DNA from: Candidatus Sphingomonas colombiensis
GTDB lineage: Bacteria; Pseudomonadota; Alphaproteobacteria; Sphingomonadales; Sphingomonadaceae
Direction: 5' to 3'
DNA: 64,000 nucleotides
Assembly (NCBI GenBank): GCA_029202845.1
Contig: CP119315.1
Location: 1,061,501 to 1,125,500 of the forward strand
Shown here: positions 62,282 to 64,000 of the stretch, one piece after another
Position numbering within the stretch: position 1 is the stretch's first letter
Layout: the number at the start of each line of letters is the position of its first letter
Made by a program: the position numbers and the translations under genes
The notes under the pieces: generated by a model
What the model was told of the DNA's origin: nothing
What the model saw: the letters and a program-made list of their open reading frames with translations, nothing else
Databases searched by the model: none

Positions 62282-62801
62282 CGATTGCGCCCGCATCCCT
62301 GGCTCCGGTCGGGGAGGCGGGCGACATCGCAATTTTGTGAGCGTGAGACACGCGTTGGCAGGCGCTCGGTCGCGCAGCCACGATGCCTCCACCTGCCGCG
62401 CGCGACAGCCATGCGCCTCCATCCTCGAGTGCGTAGCACTCCACTCGCTTGAGATAGGCGATCGGCCTGCCATCCTGATCCATTAATGCGCGTTAGCCCA
62501 CGCGATCAGCGACGTCTGCGAAATCGTAATCCGCGCGCGCGATGGCATGGCGTATGGCTATGATCTATCGCGCGATGCGATATCCCCACCCTTCCATTAG
62601 CCCGCCAATCCGCTCGCGGGTGCGAGCGCGGTCCCGACCAGCAACGAGGCCCGCGACAGCGCAAACAAACGTAAATGACGCGACAGACGCCTCACCCGCA
62701 ATTGACGCATATCGCGCGCCTCGTTGTGAAGTTGCGCTGCCCAGGTGTTTGATCCCGCGGGTTGATGGTGTGATCCTTTCGTTGGAATGGAAGGAGGCGC
62801 T
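62282..62801. other. Non-coding stretch between MucR gene and IS481 remnant
   Basis: No reading frame here has a codon pattern or motif I can support. A C-rich frame on the minus strand near 62172-62483 is a shadow of the MucR end. From about 62740 the sequence with GGAGGCGCTATAGG leads into the transposase remnant and keeps its ribosome site. Confidence 0.6.
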
Positions 62802-63465
62802 ATAGGACAGGTTCGTCGCGGGAGCGCCACGATCACGCACGCTGTCCGAGCAGCATGCAGCGATCGCGCACTTCGCTCGCGACGTTGAGCGGAGAGCTGG
62901 GGATCAATCTCAAGACGGTAGCCCAATGGCGCGAGCGGACGACGGTCAAGGATTTGAAGACCCGGCCGAAAGCCCCTCGATCGACGACACTGACCGAAGC
63001 CGAGGAGGCAATGATGGTCGCGTTCCGGCACCACACGCTGCTGCCGCTGGACGATCGCCTCTATGCGATGCAGCCGTCGATCCGCACCTTCGCCGGTCGG
63101 CGGCGCACCGCCGCCTCCAGCCGCACGGCATCTCCCGGCTACCGGATGTCGAAGGCAACAAGCCCAAGCGACAACACCTCAAGCGTTATCCCATCGACTT
63201 CTTCCACATAGATATCCCCGAGGTGCAGACCGCCGACGGCAAGCTGTAACCGGTTGTGGGTATCGACCCCACCGGCAAGGACGCGACTTGATAGCCATGA
63301 ACAGCCGCGAACACATCGCGCCGACTTCATGGCTGCGTGTAAAGTCGCACTCCGGCTCAAGACGTTCAGCGGACTCACACCCTACGAGTACATCTGCAAA
63401 ATCTGGACACCGGATCCAGATCGATTCATTGCCAATCCGGTCCACCAGATGCCGGGACTAAACGA
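62802..63465 (+). mobile_element. IS481-family transposase remnant
   Basis: Pieces in several frames match an IS481-type transposase: GQVRRGSATITHAVRAA, ELGINLKTVAQWRERTTV, LTEAEEAMMVAFRHHTLLPLD, HGISRLPDVEG, FFHIDIPEVQTADGKL and the C-terminal FSGLTPYEYICKIWTPDPDR with NPVHQMPGLN. The start codon reads ATA (62802) instead of ATG although its GGAGG site remains. Frames shift near 62865 and 63090, a TAA follows GKL, and about 130 codons holding most of the DDE catalytic domain are gone near 63300. Inactive; terminal repeats not identified. Confidence 0.82.
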
Positions 63466-63613
63466 CTGGCCGAATATCACGACCGATCGACACCAAGCGC
63501 GGGCCGAAATTAGCGATTTCGGCGCGTTTGCCGCGCGACATCATTCGGAGGCGGAAGCGCCCAAGCTGTATGAAACCGCCCCGCGAGCAAACTGCCGCGA
63601 CCGTCGAGTTGCG

Positions 63614-64000
63614 TTAGAGGCGGTGGAGCCAGTGGAAGAGTAACCGATTAACTTCCTCCGGCCGCTCCTGTTGCGTCCAGTGGCCGCATCCGTCGAGCAC
63701 ATGCCCTTCGACGCGCGGCACCAGCGGCTGCATCAGCGCGACCGGATCGGCCACCGCGCCAAACAAGGTCGTGGCGGGATCTTTGCCGCCGCCGATGAAC
63801 AACGCCGGCTGTTCGATACGCCGCTCCCGATAGGGCTGAAGCCAGGCGAAATCGCGCTCGTGATTGCGATAGCGGTTGATCGGCCCCCGAAACCCCGATG
63901 CCTCGAACGCCGCGACATAATAATCCAGATCGGCCGGCGAGAGCCATGCCGGGAAGGGGGCCGGGTCGACCATTCCTTCCAGCAACGTCGCGCCCGCCGC
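63614..64000 (-). CDS. Alpha/beta hydrolase, C-terminal part (cut by window edge)
   Basis: The frame is open to the last base, so the start lies outside. The visible 128 residues match the C-terminal half of epoxide-hydrolase-like alpha/beta hydrolases: SPADLDYYVAAFEASGFRGPINRYRN and the Tyr cap motif, PALFIGGGKDPAT (acid Asp) and VLDGCGHWTQQERPEEVNRLLFHWL (catalytic His). The nucleophile lies outside the window. Soluble; substrate unknown. Confidence 0.85.
   Translation of the reverse strand, partial: AAGATLLEGMVDPAPFPAWLSPADLDYYVAAFEASGFRGPINRYRNHERDFAWLQPYRERRIEQPALFIGGGKDPATTLFGAVADPVALMQPLVPRVEGHVLDGCGHWTQQERPEEVNRLLFHWLHRL

Noticed and set aside
62597..63034. 145-codon minus-strand frame over the transposase remnant
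   Set aside because: Shadow of the IS481 sequence; Arg/Ser-rich, no motif.

Overview
The window reads as a chromosomal segment of a high-GC alphaproteobacterium, most likely a Sphingomonas-like member of the Sphingomonadales. The evidence is the GapR (DUF2312), HutC/HutF-type histidine pathway, MucR-type regulator, HslUV and MidA homologues, a Rhodobacter-capsulatus-type gene transfer agent (GTA) cluster, and gene starts that often overlap the previous stop (ATGA/GTGA). No database search was possible; assignments rest on recognised motifs and gene order.

Layout. 0-5 kb: end of an amidohydrolase, gapR, a GST, a CNNM/CorC transporter, an OmpA-type lipoprotein and a LysR regulator. 4.4-10.5 kb: a leucine-degradation operon (ivd intact; both methylcrotonyl-CoA carboxylase subunit genes carry many frameshifts) followed by GNAT and MaoC genes. 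10.6-21.3 kb: housekeeping genes tadA, rpmB, thrS, infC, glnD, phbB and hemH. thrS is preceded by what looks like a threonine-rich leader peptide and mutually exclusive hairpins. 21.3-32.8 kb: an orphan molybdenum hydroxylase subunit, an acyl-CoA synthetase, the lgt-midA-GNAT-pgeF operon, hslUV, a Yip1-like protein and a holin/GH108 endolysin pair. 32.8-38.4 kb: pyrC, ygfZ, VOC, ugd, a hexanucleotide microsatellite and ompA.

38.5-48.2 kb is a GTA structural cluster on the minus strand, in the order small terminase, large terminase, portal, gp3.5, protease, capsid, spike base, connectors, tail proteins. Three of its genes carry internal deletions: the large terminase lacks the Walker A segment and is frameshifted, the portal lacks its middle, and the start of the tape-measure gene (gp11) is fused in frame to the end of gp15, with no gp12, gp13 or gp14 between. 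As read, this cluster could not package DNA or build a normal tail tip.

48.5-61.4 kb: a TonB-domain protein, a ClC channel, a methyltransferase, a DapF paralogue, DUF6456 and XRE genes, then the hut genes in two divergent units (hutF-hutC and hutI-hutH-hutG-hutU) around an 18-bp HutC/GntR-type palindrome. hutH has one inserted base and hutU three. 61.4-64 kb: a MucR-like regulator without the usual zinc-finger cysteine, a decayed IS481-family transposase and the end of an alpha/beta hydrolase gene.

A general pattern: all lesions fall in catabolic, GTA or insertion-sequence genes, while large housekeeping genes nearby (thrS, glnD, pyrC, hslU, hemH) are intact. This is what decay under relaxed selection would look like, but clustered single-base indels can also come from poor local sequence quality, and the two cannot be separated from the sequence alone.
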